Assembly: GCA_964530695.1 (NCBI GenBank)
Contig: CAZGYQ010000021.1
Location: 1-38,782, forward strand
Source: VFBF01 sp964530695
GTDB taxonomy: Bacteria > Pseudomonadota > Alphaproteobacteria > Caulobacterales > Aquidulcibacteraceae
Length of the DNA stretch: 38,782 bases
Direction of reading: 5' to 3'
The notes under the pieces were generated by a model that worked only from the letters and a program-made list of their open reading frames with translations, made no database searches and had not been told where the DNA came from. The position numbers were made by a program, and so were the translations under genes. Positions within the stretch are counted from its first letter, which is position 1; every line of letters begins with the position of its first letter. Of this stretch, positions 30,637-38,782 are shown in pieces.

Positions 30637-33588
30637 ATGCGCGCACGCGCCAATTCCAACACGCCCCCCGTTGCTCCCCTCGCCCACGATGCCGCCGGCG
30701 CTTCAGGCCGGACTTCGGGCCGCACCATGCTCTTCCTGACCGCCGCGCTCGCGAGCGTCTTTTCGGGATCCGCGCTCGCCCAGGACGCCGCGACGACAGC
30801 GCCGCCGCCGGAAGACGAGACCATCGTCGTCACGGGATCGCGCATCCCGCGCCCCGGCTTCACGTCCAACAGCCCCATCGCGACGATCAACAGCGAAGAA
30901 CTCGAACTGACGATGCCGGTGGACGTCGAGCAGGCGCTGCGCGCGATGCCGCAGTTTCTCTCCGGCAACAGCTCCAACCTCAACAACGGGTCTTCCGGCA
31001 CATCGACCGTCGATCTCAGGGGCCTGACGACGCCGCGCACGCTTGTCCTCGTGGACGGCAAACGGATCGTCGGCTTCGATCCGAACGGGCTCGTCGACGT
31101 GACAGCAATCCCCGTGTCCATGCTCGAACGCGTTGACATCGTTACCGGCGGCGCCTCGGCAGTCTACGGGTCCGACGCCATGTCTGGGGTCGTTAACTTC
31201 ATCCTCAAGGATGACTTCCACGGCGCCCAGTTCGACGCCGACTACTCGGTGACCGACCATCAGGACGGCCGGCGCAACGCCTATGGCGTCACCCTCGGCG
31301 CCGAACTCGACAACGGCCGCGGCAACGTCGCGCTCTACATCGGCCACCTCGATCAGGACCAGGTGAACCAGGACGCGCGCAGCTACGGCGCGGTCGCTCT
31401 CGATTCCGGCACCGGCGCGGCGGGCGGAAGTTCGAACAGCATTCCGACGGTCATCGACTCCGGCGGCGGCCAGGTGCAGGTGAGCCCCACGTCGGCGACG
31501 GGATTTTCGAATTCCATCATCCCCTTCAACTTCAACCCGCAAAACCTCTATCAGGGTCCGCAAAATCGCTGGCAGGGGCTCGCGCTCGCCCGATATAAAG
31601 TCAACGATTTCGTGGAGGCGTACGGGCGCTTCATCTTTTCCTCGTCGACGACCGCTCCCGCGCTCGCGTCCACGGCGACATTCGGCTTCTCATTCGAAGT
31701 CCCGGTGGACAATCCCTTCCTGTCCGCCGCCCAGTCGACCTTTCTCGCGGGAGACAATGCAGTCGCGCCATGCACGGTCGGGACATCGCAATGCGTGCAG
31801 GTAGGCGTGCGTCGCCGCATGCTCGAACTCGGGCCGCGTCAGTATGAATTTGACTACGACACCTACCAGGCGCTCGCCGGCCTGCGCGGCTCCCTTTCGG
31901 GGGCGCTCGAGGGATGGTCGTGGGACCTTTCATACGCGCACGGCGAAAACAGCCTGAAGCGTCAGCAACGCAATGACATCGACGCCAACCGGGTGCAGCA
32001 GGCGCTGTTTGCGACCAACGCCACGACCTGCGTCGACGCCTCCAACGGCTGCGCGCCGCTCAATCTGTTCGACCCCTCCACGCCGATCTCGGCGGCCGCG
32101 CTCGCGTTCATCCGCCTCGATCTGCAAGTGCAGTCGCTGACCACGCAGGACTACGTGATCGGCAACGTGACCGGCAACCTCGGCGCGCTCCGGAGCCCGC
32201 TCGCCCAATCGCCCATCGATGTTTCGTTCGGCGCCGAACACCGGCGCGAGACGTCGGATTTCCGCCCCGACGCGGCGTCTGCGAGCGGCGTTTCACCCGG
32301 CTTCGGCCAGACCTTGCCCGTCTCCGGCGATTACGACGTCGACGAATACTACGGCGAAGCCCTTGTGCCGCTGGTCGAGAACGCACCCTTCGCGCGCGCG
32401 CTCAATCTCGAGCTGGGCTACCGCGTGTCCGACTATTCGTCATCCGGCGAGGTCGACAGCTACAAGTACGGCCTCGAATGGCGTCCCTTGGAGGAGTTGC
32501 GCTTCAGGGGGATGTTCCAGCGCGCCGTCCGGGCGGCGAACCTCGCCGAACTCTTCACGCCGCTCACGCCGGGAACCGGCAACCTGACGGTCGATCCCTG
32601 CGCGCTGACGCCGCTCTCGTCCGGGCCGCTCTACACGCTGTGTCTCGCGACGGGCGCGCCGGCGGCGCGTCTCAACGCCGGCACGGTGCCGGGTCCGATC
32701 TCCGGACAGATCAACAATTTCGTCGGCGGCAGCACAACGCTCGATCCGGAAAAATCCGACACCGTGACGTTCGGTTTTGTCGCCGAGCCGTCGTTCCTCG
32801 AAGGCCTTTCTCTCACCCTCGACTACTACGACATCAAGATCGAGGATGCGATTGCGTTGCGTCCCGCCTCGGACATTCTCGCCGGATGCTACAGCGCCGC
32901 GCGCAACCCCACGGCGAACCCCGCGGTCGCGGACTGTCTGTTGATCCGTCGCAACACGCTGTCGGGCGATCTGAGCGGCGATCTCCAGTTCGGCGTCGTG
33001 CAGGCGTTCCAGAACATCGCCGAGATCGAAACCTCCGGCATCGACCTCGGGGTGCGATACCGGCTCGATCTTGAGGCGCTGGGGCACCCGGGTTGGGGAG
33101 ATGTCACGTTCAGCTTCGAGGGCACGCACGTGTTCGACGCGGACTACACGCCAAGCCCCTCCAGCGCGACGATCTCTTGCGCGGGCAAATACGGCCAGGT
33201 GTGCGGCCTTCCGTCCACGGCCACCGGATCGGTGGGCGGTCCAAACCCCGAGGATCGCTGGGTGCAGCGCACGACGTGGACTGTGGGGCCATTCGACCTG
33301 TCCTACCGCTGGCGCCACCTGAGCGAGGTGTCGCTCGACGCGGGCACCGGCGGAATCCTCGCCGCCTACTCGAAGATCGAAGCCTACGACTACATCGACC
33401 TCGCCTTCGGCTGGGACGTCACCAAGGCGCTCCAGATCAACGCAAGCGTCTCCAACGTGCTCGACAAGGATCCCCCGATCGTCGGCAACGATACCGGGTC
33501 GACGACCTTCAACAGCGGCAACACCTATCCCGGCACCTACGATGTTCTGGGACGGGTCTTCACGGTGGGCGCAACGGCGCGGTTCTGA
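30637..33588 (+). CDS. large TonB-dependent receptor
   Basis: This 983-residue outer-membrane receptor starts at the ATG at 30637, after TGAGGAA. Its N-terminus has an unusually long polar n-region (about 30 residues) before the hydrophobic signal MLFLTAALASVFSGSALAQD. The TonB-box-like ETIVVTGSRI leads into the plug: DVEQALRAMPQFLSG, STVDLRGLTTPRTLVLVDGK, MLERVDIVTGGASAVYGSDA. The 22-strand barrel ends GRVFTVGATARF. The size and the GSRIPRPGF start are typical of the receptors expanded in Caulobacterales and Sphingomonadales for plant or lipid-derived compounds. The ligand is unknown. A perfect 14-bp hairpin follows the stop. Confidence 0.93.
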   Translation: MRARANSNTPPVAPLAHDAAGASGRTSGRTMLFLTAALASVFSGSALAQDAATTAPPPEDETIVVTGSRIPRPGFTSNSPIATINSEELELTMPVDVEQALRAMPQFLSGNSSNLNNGSSGTSTVDLRGLTTPRTLVLVDGKRIVGFDPNGLVDVTAIPVSMLERVDIVTGGASAVYGSDAMSGVVNFILKDDFHGAQFDADYSVTDHQDGRRNAYGVTLGAELDNGRGNVALYIGHLDQDQVNQDARSYGAVALDSGTGAAGGSSNSIPTVIDSGGGQVQVSPTSATGFSNSIIPFNFNPQNLYQGPQNRWQGLALARYKVNDFVEAYGRFIFSSSTTAPALASTATFGFSFEVPVDNPFLSAAQSTFLAGDNAVAPCTVGTSQCVQVGVRRRMLELGPRQYEFDYDTYQALAGLRGSLSGALEGWSWDLSYAHGENSLKRQQRNDIDANRVQQALFATNATTCVDASNGCAPLNLFDPSTPISAAALAFIRLDLQVQSLTTQDYVIGNVTGNLGALRSPLAQSPIDVSFGAEHRRETSDFRPDAASASGVSPGFGQTLPVSGDYDVDEYYGEALVPLVENAPFARALNLELGYRVSDYSSSGEVDSYKYGLEWRPLEELRFRGMFQRAVRAANLAELFTPLTPGTGNLTVDPCALTPLSSGPLYTLCLATGAPAARLNAGTVPGPISGQINNFVGGSTTLDPEKSDTVTFGFVAEPSFLEGLSLTLDYYDIKIEDAIALRPASDILAGCYSAARNPTANPAVADCLLIRRNTLSGDLSGDLQFGVVQAFQNIAEIETSGIDLGVRYRLDLEALGHPGWGDVTFSFEGTHVFDADYTPSPSSATISCAGKYGQVCGLPSTATGSVGGPNPEDRWVQRTTWTVGPFDLSYRWRHLSEVSLDAGTGGILAAYSKIEAYDYIDLAFGWDVTKALQINASVSNVLDKDPPIVGNDTGSTTFNSGNTYPGTYDVLGRVFTVGATARF

Positions 33589-33594
33589 ACCGGC

Positions 33595-33626
33595 GATCCC
33601 GCATGCACCGACGTGCATGCGGGATC
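33595..33626 (+). terminator. perfect hairpin after the large receptor gene
   Basis: A 14-bp perfect stem, GATCCCGCATGCAC with GTGCATGCGGGATC around the loop CGAC, begins a few bases after the receptor stop. No T run follows, so it may be a factor-dependent end or an RNA-stabilising structure rather than a full intrinsic terminator. Confidence 0.6.
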
Positions 33627-33816
33627 GACGCCATCGCGGTTTCACCCGCCCCTCGCGCCCGCGGGCTGAGTATACTGGGCCCGAGGGTCTGAAGTTGCGA
33701 CGAACCGGCGCCCCGGCGCGACGAATGGTGCAGTCGCCGCGATCAGGGGCGGTATAGTGGCCAGAGTAGGTCCCGGTCAGGAAGGCTCCCGCCAAGGCCG
33801 CGGCGAGGGAGACAAG

Positions 33817-34899
33817 GTGAACGACGCAACAGTTCCGGCGTCCCGCTCAGGAGGCCCGTGGCCATCCGCCCTGCGGCCAGGGCTTTCGCTGATCGCCATC
33901 TTCTGGCTGGGCTATTTCGTTCAGGCCAGCGCATGGGCGGCCATGGATCCCGAGGCTCCGCACCTTGTTCTCCTGCTGCGACGGCTCGTCTGCGTGCTCA
34001 TCGGCGCGGCGACCACGACCGTCGCCCACCTGGCCACAGTCGGAATTGGCGGCTCCCTGAGAAAGCGCTCCATCGTGGCGGGCGTGGGCGCGATGGCGGG
34101 ATGGCTCATCTTCTGCGCGAGCAGCGTCGTCATCTTCTACGTGATCGATCCCGTGTCGCCGGACGTGAATCTTCGTGAGGCGCTCCTCACCTATCTGCTG
34201 CAGTTCGCGTGGGTGTATGCAGCCTGGCTCAGCGCCTACCTCGCCATGCACGCGCTTGTGGATCTCGCGCGCGAACGCGAGCGCACCGCCGCGGCGCACC
34301 TGATGGCGCAGGAGGCGCAGCTCAACATGCTGCGCTACCAGCTCCATCCGCATTTCCTGTTCAACACGCTGAACGCCATTTCATCGCTGGTGCTCGACCG
34401 CCGCAATGACGAAGCGGAGACCATGCTGCTGCGGCTCTCGCGCTTCCTGCGCCATACCGTGGACGCAGACTCCTCGCACATGTCGACGCTCGGCGTCGAA
34501 ATGGCGGTGCAGCGCGAATACCTCCAGATCGAAAAGGCCCGCTTCGGCGAGCGGCTGACCGTTTCCTGCGACGTGCCGGAGGACCTGCGCGACTGTCTCG
34601 CGCCGAGCCTCCTGCTCCACCCCATCGTGGAAAACGCGATCAAACACGCGGTCGCGCAATCGGACCGCGCCGCGCGGCTCTGGATCGGCGCGCAGTCCCT
34701 TGGCGATCGCCTCCTGCTTTTCGTCGAGGACGACGGCCCGGGCCTTGCGGGCGCAGTCTGCCGCGAAGGGATCGGCTGGCGCAACACGCGCGAGCGGCTG
34801 GACACGCTCTATGGCCCGCGCGCGACGATGCGGGTCGCTGCAGGACGAGCCGGCGGGGTCCGCATCGAACTCGAGTTGCCGCTGGAGCGCGCGCCATGA
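33817..34899 (+). CDS. LytS/YpdA-type sensor histidine kinase
   Basis: The 360-residue membrane kinase has four or more N-terminal helices (about residues 20-150) and no separate sensor domain. A His_kinase domain follows with the phospho-acceptor His179 in YQLHPHFLFNTLNAISSLV. The ATPase domain has PSLLLHPIVENAIKHAV (N box), VEDDGPGL (G1) and GIGWRNTRERLDTLYG (G2). The GTG at 33817 has GAGGGA six bases upstream; another GTG at 33757 lacks such a site. Its stop overlaps the regulator start by four bases, so kinase and regulator form one unit. The signal is unknown. Confidence 0.9.
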   Translation: MNDATVPASRSGGPWPSALRPGLSLIAIFWLGYFVQASAWAAMDPEAPHLVLLLRRLVCVLIGAATTTVAHLATVGIGGSLRKRSIVAGVGAMAGWLIFCASSVVIFYVIDPVSPDVNLREALLTYLLQFAWVYAAWLSAYLAMHALVDLARERERTAAAHLMAQEAQLNMLRYQLHPHFLFNTLNAISSLVLDRRNDEAETMLLRLSRFLRHTVDADSSHMSTLGVEMAVQREYLQIEKARFGERLTVSCDVPEDLRDCLAPSLLLHPIVENAIKHAVAQSDRAARLWIGAQSLGDRLLLFVEDDGPGLAGAVCREGIGWRNTRERLDTLYGPRATMRVAAGRAGGVRIELELPLERAP

Positions 34900-35696
34900 G
34901 CAGGCTTTCGGTCCTTGTGGTCGATGACGAACCGCTCGCACGCCGGCGCCTGCAGCTGGCGCTTGCGGAGATGAAGGATGTGCATTGCGCGGGCGCCGCG
35001 GGAGACGGCGAGGAAGCCTTGCGGCTCATCGGCGCCCTTTCCCCCGACGTCGTCCTGCTGGACGTCAAGATGCCGCTTCTCGACGGATTTGAGGTCGTGC
35101 GTTCGCTGGACAGTCGCGGCCCAGAATTCATTTTTGTCACCGCCTACGACCACTTCGCCGTCCGCGCATTCGATGCACGCGCGATCGACTATCTCCTGAA
35201 GCCGGTCGAGTTCGATCGCCTCGCGCTGGCGCTCGACCGGGCCCGCAGCGCCCGGTCGTCGCGCGAGGCGCATGTCCGGGTGCAGGAGCTGACGGAAGTG
35301 ATGGAAATACTGCGTCATGACGCCCGCGCGCCGATGCAGAAGCGATACGAACGGGAGTTCTGGCTCAAGGACCGCGGGCAGTGGCTGCGCGTGCCGGTGG
35401 ACACGATCGACTGGATCGAGGCCGAACGCGACTACATGCGCCTGCATTGCGGCGCCAGAAGCCACCTCATGCGCATCACGATGAGCAGTCTCGAGGCGAT
35501 GCTCGATCCCGCCGAATGGCTGCGGATACATCGTTCCGTGCTGGTGCGCAGGAGCCGCGTGACCGCACTGCGACGCACCCAGACCGGCGGCCTCATGCTG
35601 CGCGCATCGAGCGGCGTCGAGATGCCCGTGGGCCGCGCCTACATGCAGACCGTCATGCGCCAGATGCACCCTTCCAGCCGCGTCGTCGACGATTGA
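34896..35696 (+). CDS. LytTR-family response regulator
   Basis: The 266-residue regulator has a receiver domain (phospho-acceptor Asp56 in VVLLDVKMPLLDGFE, acidic pair Asp10-Asp11, Thr in FVTAYD, Lys in YLLKPVEF). A C-terminal LytTR DNA-binding domain follows from about residue 150 (WLRVPVDTIDWIEAERDYMR, EWLRIHRSVLVRRSRVTALR). It is coupled to the preceding kinase gene by a four-base overlap. LytTR regulators bind pairs of short direct repeats; its target sites were not identified. It may also serve the second kinase encoded convergently downstream. Confidence 0.93.
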   Translation: MSRLSVLVVDDEPLARRRLQLALAEMKDVHCAGAAGDGEEALRLIGALSPDVVLLDVKMPLLDGFEVVRSLDSRGPEFIFVTAYDHFAVRAFDARAIDYLLKPVEFDRLALALDRARSARSSREAHVRVQELTEVMEILRHDARAPMQKRYEREFWLKDRGQWLRVPVDTIDWIEAERDYMRLHCGARSHLMRITMSSLEAMLDPAEWLRIHRSVLVRRSRVTALRRTQTGGLMLRASSGVEMPVGRAYMQTVMRQMHPSSRVVDD

Positions 35697-35878
35697 CACA
35701 GCGCTGGCGGCGGTGCGCCGAAAATGATGCGCGACGTTTCGGGCGCCGCGCATCAGGGGTTTCGGATTGGACGTTTCACAACGTCTGCATCCTCGATAGC
35801 GAGCCCTGCCTTGTCCGCACGTCCGATGCGACCGGATGCGCGCACAATGAGACCGGCGCGAATGGTGCGCTACGAGCA

Positions 35879-37060
35879 TCATGTCGGCGTGGACGAAACC
35901 GGCGGCGCGCCGCCAGGATCCGCCCGGAGGTGCGCCTGGAAACCGCGGGCGTTTTCGCTAGCCTGCCAGGGGTGCATCCGTTCGTCCGGCGATTCCTGAA
36001 GCGGCATGTCGAGCACCACGCTCAGCCCGCCTTCGGGGGATCTGGCGAACGCGATCGTGGCCGCGCCGGCGAAAGCCGCGTCAAGGCGCTCGCGCGTATT
36101 GCGCAATCCAAGATGCGCCCCGGCGCCGGGGTCCCTCGTGAGTCCGGGGCCGGAATCGTCGACGCTCAGACGCAGCCTGTCGCCGCACCGGGCGCCGCGA
36201 AGCGCGATCGTTCCGCCGCCCGTCGCGGGGGCGACTGCATATTTCACGGCGTTTTCGACGAGCGGCTGCAGGATCAGCGAGGGCACGAGCGCATGCTCCA
36301 GCGCCTCCGGCACGTCCCAGATCAGCTGCAGACGATCCCCGAACCGGGCCTGCTCGATTTCCAGATAGAGCTTCTGCACCTGCAGCTCCTCGCCGAGCGG
36401 AGCGAGCTGTTGGGGGTCTATGTCGATCGTGTGCCGCAGGAAGCGCGACAGCCGTAGAATCATCGTTTCCGCATCGATGTTGCGCCCATCAAGCACCAGC
36501 GTCGATATGGCGTTCAGGGTGTTGAACAGGAAATGCGGATTGAGCTGATAGCGCAACATCCGCACGTGGGCGTCGAGCGCCGCCGACTGGACTTCCGCGA
36601 GCTCCTGCGCCTGGCGGCGGACCCGGAACGCGTATTCCTGGGCAAAGTAGTAACCCGCCCACATGATGATGAGCCAGCCGAACTGGAGCGCATATTCGGC
36701 AAAGCTCGACCGGTTGACATCGGCGCCGGCCATTGCGGCGAAGTGCAGTTCAATGCGCCGCATCGGCTCCATGGCTGCAAGGCTCAGCGCAAGTCCGAGC
36801 GCGAGACGACGGAGCAACGGCCATGTTTCAAATCTTGAAAGAACCAGGTGGATCGCGGTCGTCGCGAGCGCGCCCGCGCCGGCGATGGCGGCGCGGCTCG
36901 GCATGAAGCTCCAGGCGTATTCGGGTTTCACCTGGATGGCCGCGATCGTGCGCATGGCGAATACCGCCGTCCAGAAGCAGATCTGGAAGATGGCGAAGCT
37001 GCGCAGCCGCTCCTCGAGGAGGAGCACGCGGGGCGCCTTGGGCGGTCGGGACTGGCGCAT
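35879..37060 (-). CDS. second LytS-type sensor histidine kinase (no own regulator)
   Basis: The 393-residue kinase is built like the one at 33817: N-terminal helices (FAIFQICFWTAVFAMRTIAA, AIAGAGALATTAIHLVL, FGWLIIMWAGYYFAQEYAF), the acceptor region RYQLNPHFLFNTLNAIS, then PSLILQPLVENAVKYAV, VDDSGPGLT and LGLRNTRERLDAAF. It has a longer C-terminal tail (after LQESPDERMHPW) of low complexity. The ATG at 37060 is the best start before the first helix; further upstream the frame is basic and unlikely to be coding. It converges on the regulator gene, with 182 non-coding bases between. No regulator lies on its own side, so cross-talk with the LytTR regulator is likely. Confidence 0.87.
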   Translation of the reverse strand: MRQSRPPKAPRVLLLEERLRSFAIFQICFWTAVFAMRTIAAIQVKPEYAWSFMPSRAAIAGAGALATTAIHLVLSRFETWPLLRRLALGLALSLAAMEPMRRIELHFAAMAGADVNRSSFAEYALQFGWLIIMWAGYYFAQEYAFRVRRQAQELAEVQSAALDAHVRMLRYQLNPHFLFNTLNAISTLVLDGRNIDAETMILRLSRFLRHTIDIDPQQLAPLGEELQVQKLYLEIEQARFGDRLQLIWDVPEALEHALVPSLILQPLVENAVKYAVAPATGGGTIALRGARCGDRLRLSVDDSGPGLTRDPGAGAHLGLRNTRERLDAAFAGAATIAFARSPEGGLSVVLDMPLQESPDERMHPWQASENARGFQAHLRADPGGAPPVSSTPT

Positions 37061-37386
37061 GCGCGGGACTTTCTCCACACGGCAGGCTAGTGCGCGCGCG
37101 AGGTTCGCGTCCTGTCGTTCGTCGCGCGGGGAGCGCCGCTCGTCGAAATAACCGTCCGGTTGCGGGCGGTTCGGGGCCGGTCGTCCCGTTCCGCACCGCC
37201 CGGCGCCGTGCTCTGCCGCGCCGGACATGCTTAACGCGCCGCTCATGATGGTTGCCGCGCGGAAATGAATTCATCCGTACAATTTACTGAAAAGACACGT
37301 AAAAATCCGTCACGGCCTAATTCGTCAACGGCTCGGCAACGCCCTTGGCCGATTGTCGGGTTCCAGAACAAGATCAAGGGGAAGAC

Positions 37387-38181
37387 ATGGCCGTGGCCGC
37401 AAAACGCGCCCTCGCGTCCCGTACCGCCAAGGCGCCGATCACCGCGATCGCGTCGGGCAAGGGCGGCGTCGGGAAGACCTGGCTTTCGGTCTCGCTGGCC
37501 TGCGCCTTCGGGCGGACGAACCGGCGCGCGCTCCTTGTCGATTGCGACATCGGCCTCGCCAACGTCGACGTGCAGCTGGGCGTGCGTCCGGAGGCCGATC
37601 TCTCCTCGGTCATGCGCGGCTGGCTCGAGCTCGATGCGGCGGTGACGCCGATCCTCGGCGGGCCGGGACGTCCCGGCGGCTTCGACCTCCTGCCCGGCCA
37701 CTCGGGATCGGGCGCGCTCGCTGGCCTCAAGCTCGAGGAGGTGCACCGCATCGCCCAGGGGATCGCCACGCTCGCGCCGCTCTATGACCGCATCATTCTC
37801 GATTGCGCGGCGGGCGTGGACGCCAACGTCATGCGCTTTGCGCGGGCGGCGGACCGGGTTGTCATCGTGACGACGGAAGATCCGACGGCGCTGACCGATG
37901 CTTACGCCTTTCTGAAACTCCTGCGCCTCGCGCAGCCGACGGCGCAGCCGTGGGTCATCGTCAACCTTGCGGATACGCGCGCTTCGGGGCGTCGCGTCTA
38001 TGAGCAGCTGGCGAAAGCGGCGGAGAGTTATCTCGGCATCCGGCCGCCGCTGGCGGGCGTGATCTGCCGCGATCCGCGCGTGGGCGATTCCATCCGCGCG
38101 CAGACCCCGCTGTGCGTGCGCCATCCCCAGAGCCAGGCGTTCGAGGACGTGCTGCGGATCGCCGAAGCGCTCTCCGAGTAG
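37387..38181 (+). CDS. MinD/FlhG-like ATPase
   Basis: This 264-residue deviant-Walker ATPase of the MinD/ParA class has SGKGGVGKTW (signature Lys25, P-loop Lys30) and LLVDCDIGLANVDVQLGV. The FlhG-type block is ILDCAAGVDANVMRFARAAD, followed by IVTTEDPTALTDAYAFLKLL. These features fit FlhG (FleN), which controls the number and place of flagella together with FlhF. No FlhF or other flagellar gene is in the window, and no clear C-terminal amphipathic membrane helix is seen. The ATG at 37387 follows AAGGGGAAG. The 140 bases upstream are AT-richer than the surroundings and probably contain the promoter. Confidence 0.85.
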   Translation: MAVAAKRALASRTAKAPITAIASGKGGVGKTWLSVSLACAFGRTNRRALLVDCDIGLANVDVQLGVRPEADLSSVMRGWLELDAAVTPILGGPGRPGGFDLLPGHSGSGALAGLKLEEVHRIAQGIATLAPLYDRIILDCAAGVDANVMRFARAADRVVIVTTEDPTALTDAYAFLKLLRLAQPTAQPWVIVNLADTRASGRRVYEQLAKAAESYLGIRPPLAGVICRDPRVGDSIRAQTPLCVRHPQSQAFEDVLRIAEALSE

Positions 38182-38203
38182 GGTAAAATGCCAAAAAGCT
38201 AAA

Positions 38204-38598
38204 TGCCAGACGGTCTGTAAGCCGGGTTCTGTACGCTTGCGCGCGACGATCATTCCTCTGGACCGCGCATTGCTGCGCGGTTCTCGCGACCTACCCGGAT
38301 GCGGTCCGCGACAGACCTTCTCCCGAAAGAGATGCATCCCTATTCGGTCTTGCTCCCGGCGGGGCTTGCCGTGCCCCCTTCCTTGCGGTCGGGGCGGTGG
38401 GCTCTTACCCCACCGTTTCACCATCGCCTCCCACCGAAGTGAGATCGGCAGACTGTTCTCTGTGGCGCTATCCCTGAAAGAGGCCCTTGGAGGCCTCCCC
38501 CGGCGGGCGTTACCCGCCGCCGTGTCGACGTGGAGCCCGGACTTTCCTCCCGTGCTTCCTTTCGGAAATTGCACGCGCGATCGTCCGACCGTCTGGCT
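38204..38598 (-). ncRNA. rnpB: RNase P RNA (class A)
   Basis: On the minus strand this region carries the conserved elements of bacterial RNase P RNA. GGAGGAAAGTCCGGGCTCC, the 5' part of the P4 core, is at 38532-38550. ACAGAACCCGGCTTACAG, the conserved 3' part, is at 38215-38232. The ends pair as P1 (CCAGACGGTC with GACCGTCTGG). GGTAAGAGCCCACCG and the GGGATAG-type segments of the specificity domain are also present. Length of about 395 bases is normal. It processes pre-tRNA 5' ends. It converges with the MinD-like gene. Confidence 0.96.
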
Positions 38599-38655
38599 CT
38601 GTCCATATAGGTCAAGCGCGCCGCCTGCGCCATGGCCGCGCCGGACGACCGGACT

Positions 38656-38758
38656 AGGACCGCGCGTCTTCGGACGCGCATGGGCGGGCGGCGCCAGACT
38701 CCGGGGAATCTCGCGTGGGATGAAAGTGCGGATGCGCGTCTGAAGACGCGCGGTCCTG
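38656..38758. repeat. distant copy of the RAYT-type REP hairpin pair
   Basis: The left unit (38656-38680) is AGGACCGCGCGTCTTCGGACGCGC with one loop-side change. The right unit (38731-38758) is GCGCGTCTGAAGACGCGCGG plus TCCTG in the opposite direction. They are 34 kb from the RAYT gene yet nearly identical to its flanking REPs. Confidence 0.88.
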
Positions 38759-38782
38759 TCGACGGGGCTTGTCATGAGGTGT

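Noticed and set aside
35697..35878. Possible small gene between the regulator and the second kinase
   Set aside because: No frame on either strand has a plausible start, codon pattern or family match.

Overview
The window is high-GC DNA from an alphaproteobacterium. The order ispH, thrB, rnhA, the alphaproteobacterial-type argS, two long TonB-dependent receptors, an FlhG-like MinD ATPase and many REP-like and RIME-like intergenic palindromes fit the Caulobacterales/Hyphomonadales side of the class. That placement is an inference from gene content, not from a marker tree. A run of ten Ns at 6002-6011 shows that this is a draft or scaffolded assembly.

Left part (1-12365), mostly housekeeping. 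On the minus strand lie a small hypothetical gene, an orphan CobT-like VWA protein and argS. A REP-associated transposase (RAYT) follows, with its REP hairpins on both sides. Then come a lipoprotein, ispH, a glycerate-kinase-type P-loop kinase, thrB with an overlapping small membrane protein, a Uma2-type nuclease fold, a DUF1343/NamZ-like gene coupled to a DOMON-like gene, rnhA, a TraB/GumN lipoprotein and tRNA-Arg(CCG). The usual ispH-thrB-rnhA neighbourhood is kept but opened up by inserted genes and repeats.

Accessory block (12366-16843). Directly after the CCA of tRNA-Arg sits a decayed IS3-family element. Next is a minus-strand operon of exported proteins with Gly/Pro-rich linkers: a small exported protein, an alpha/beta hydrolase lipoprotein and a TIM-barrel glycosidase-like lipoprotein. 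Two further transposase remnants follow, one of them interrupted by a RIME-like repeat.

Phosphonate locus (16844-24399), the most interesting part. A LysR regulator and a DUF5690 membrane protein run left. A TonB-dependent receptor, a PhnZ-like HD mixed-valent diiron oxygenase homologue, an FAD amine oxidase of the TIGR03364 type and a PhnX phosphonatase run right. Together they look like a self-contained route from outer membrane to cytoplasm for aminoethylphosphonate-type compounds. There is no PhnW transaminase, no PhnY hydroxylase and no ABC transporter in the window. A second copy of the RIME-like repeat supplies the phnX stop codon.

Right part (24400-38782). A tightly overlapping minus-strand operon holds a DUF2946 protein, two small membrane proteins (one apparently frameshifted), a DJ-1/PfpI protein and a PepSY protein. 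It is followed by an unusual thiolase-crotonase fusion, a large TonB-dependent receptor, a LytS-type kinase with its LytTR regulator, a second convergent LytS-type kinase, an FlhG/MinD-like ATPase, and the RNase P RNA gene on the minus strand. REP hairpins identical in design to those beside the RAYT reappear after rnpB.
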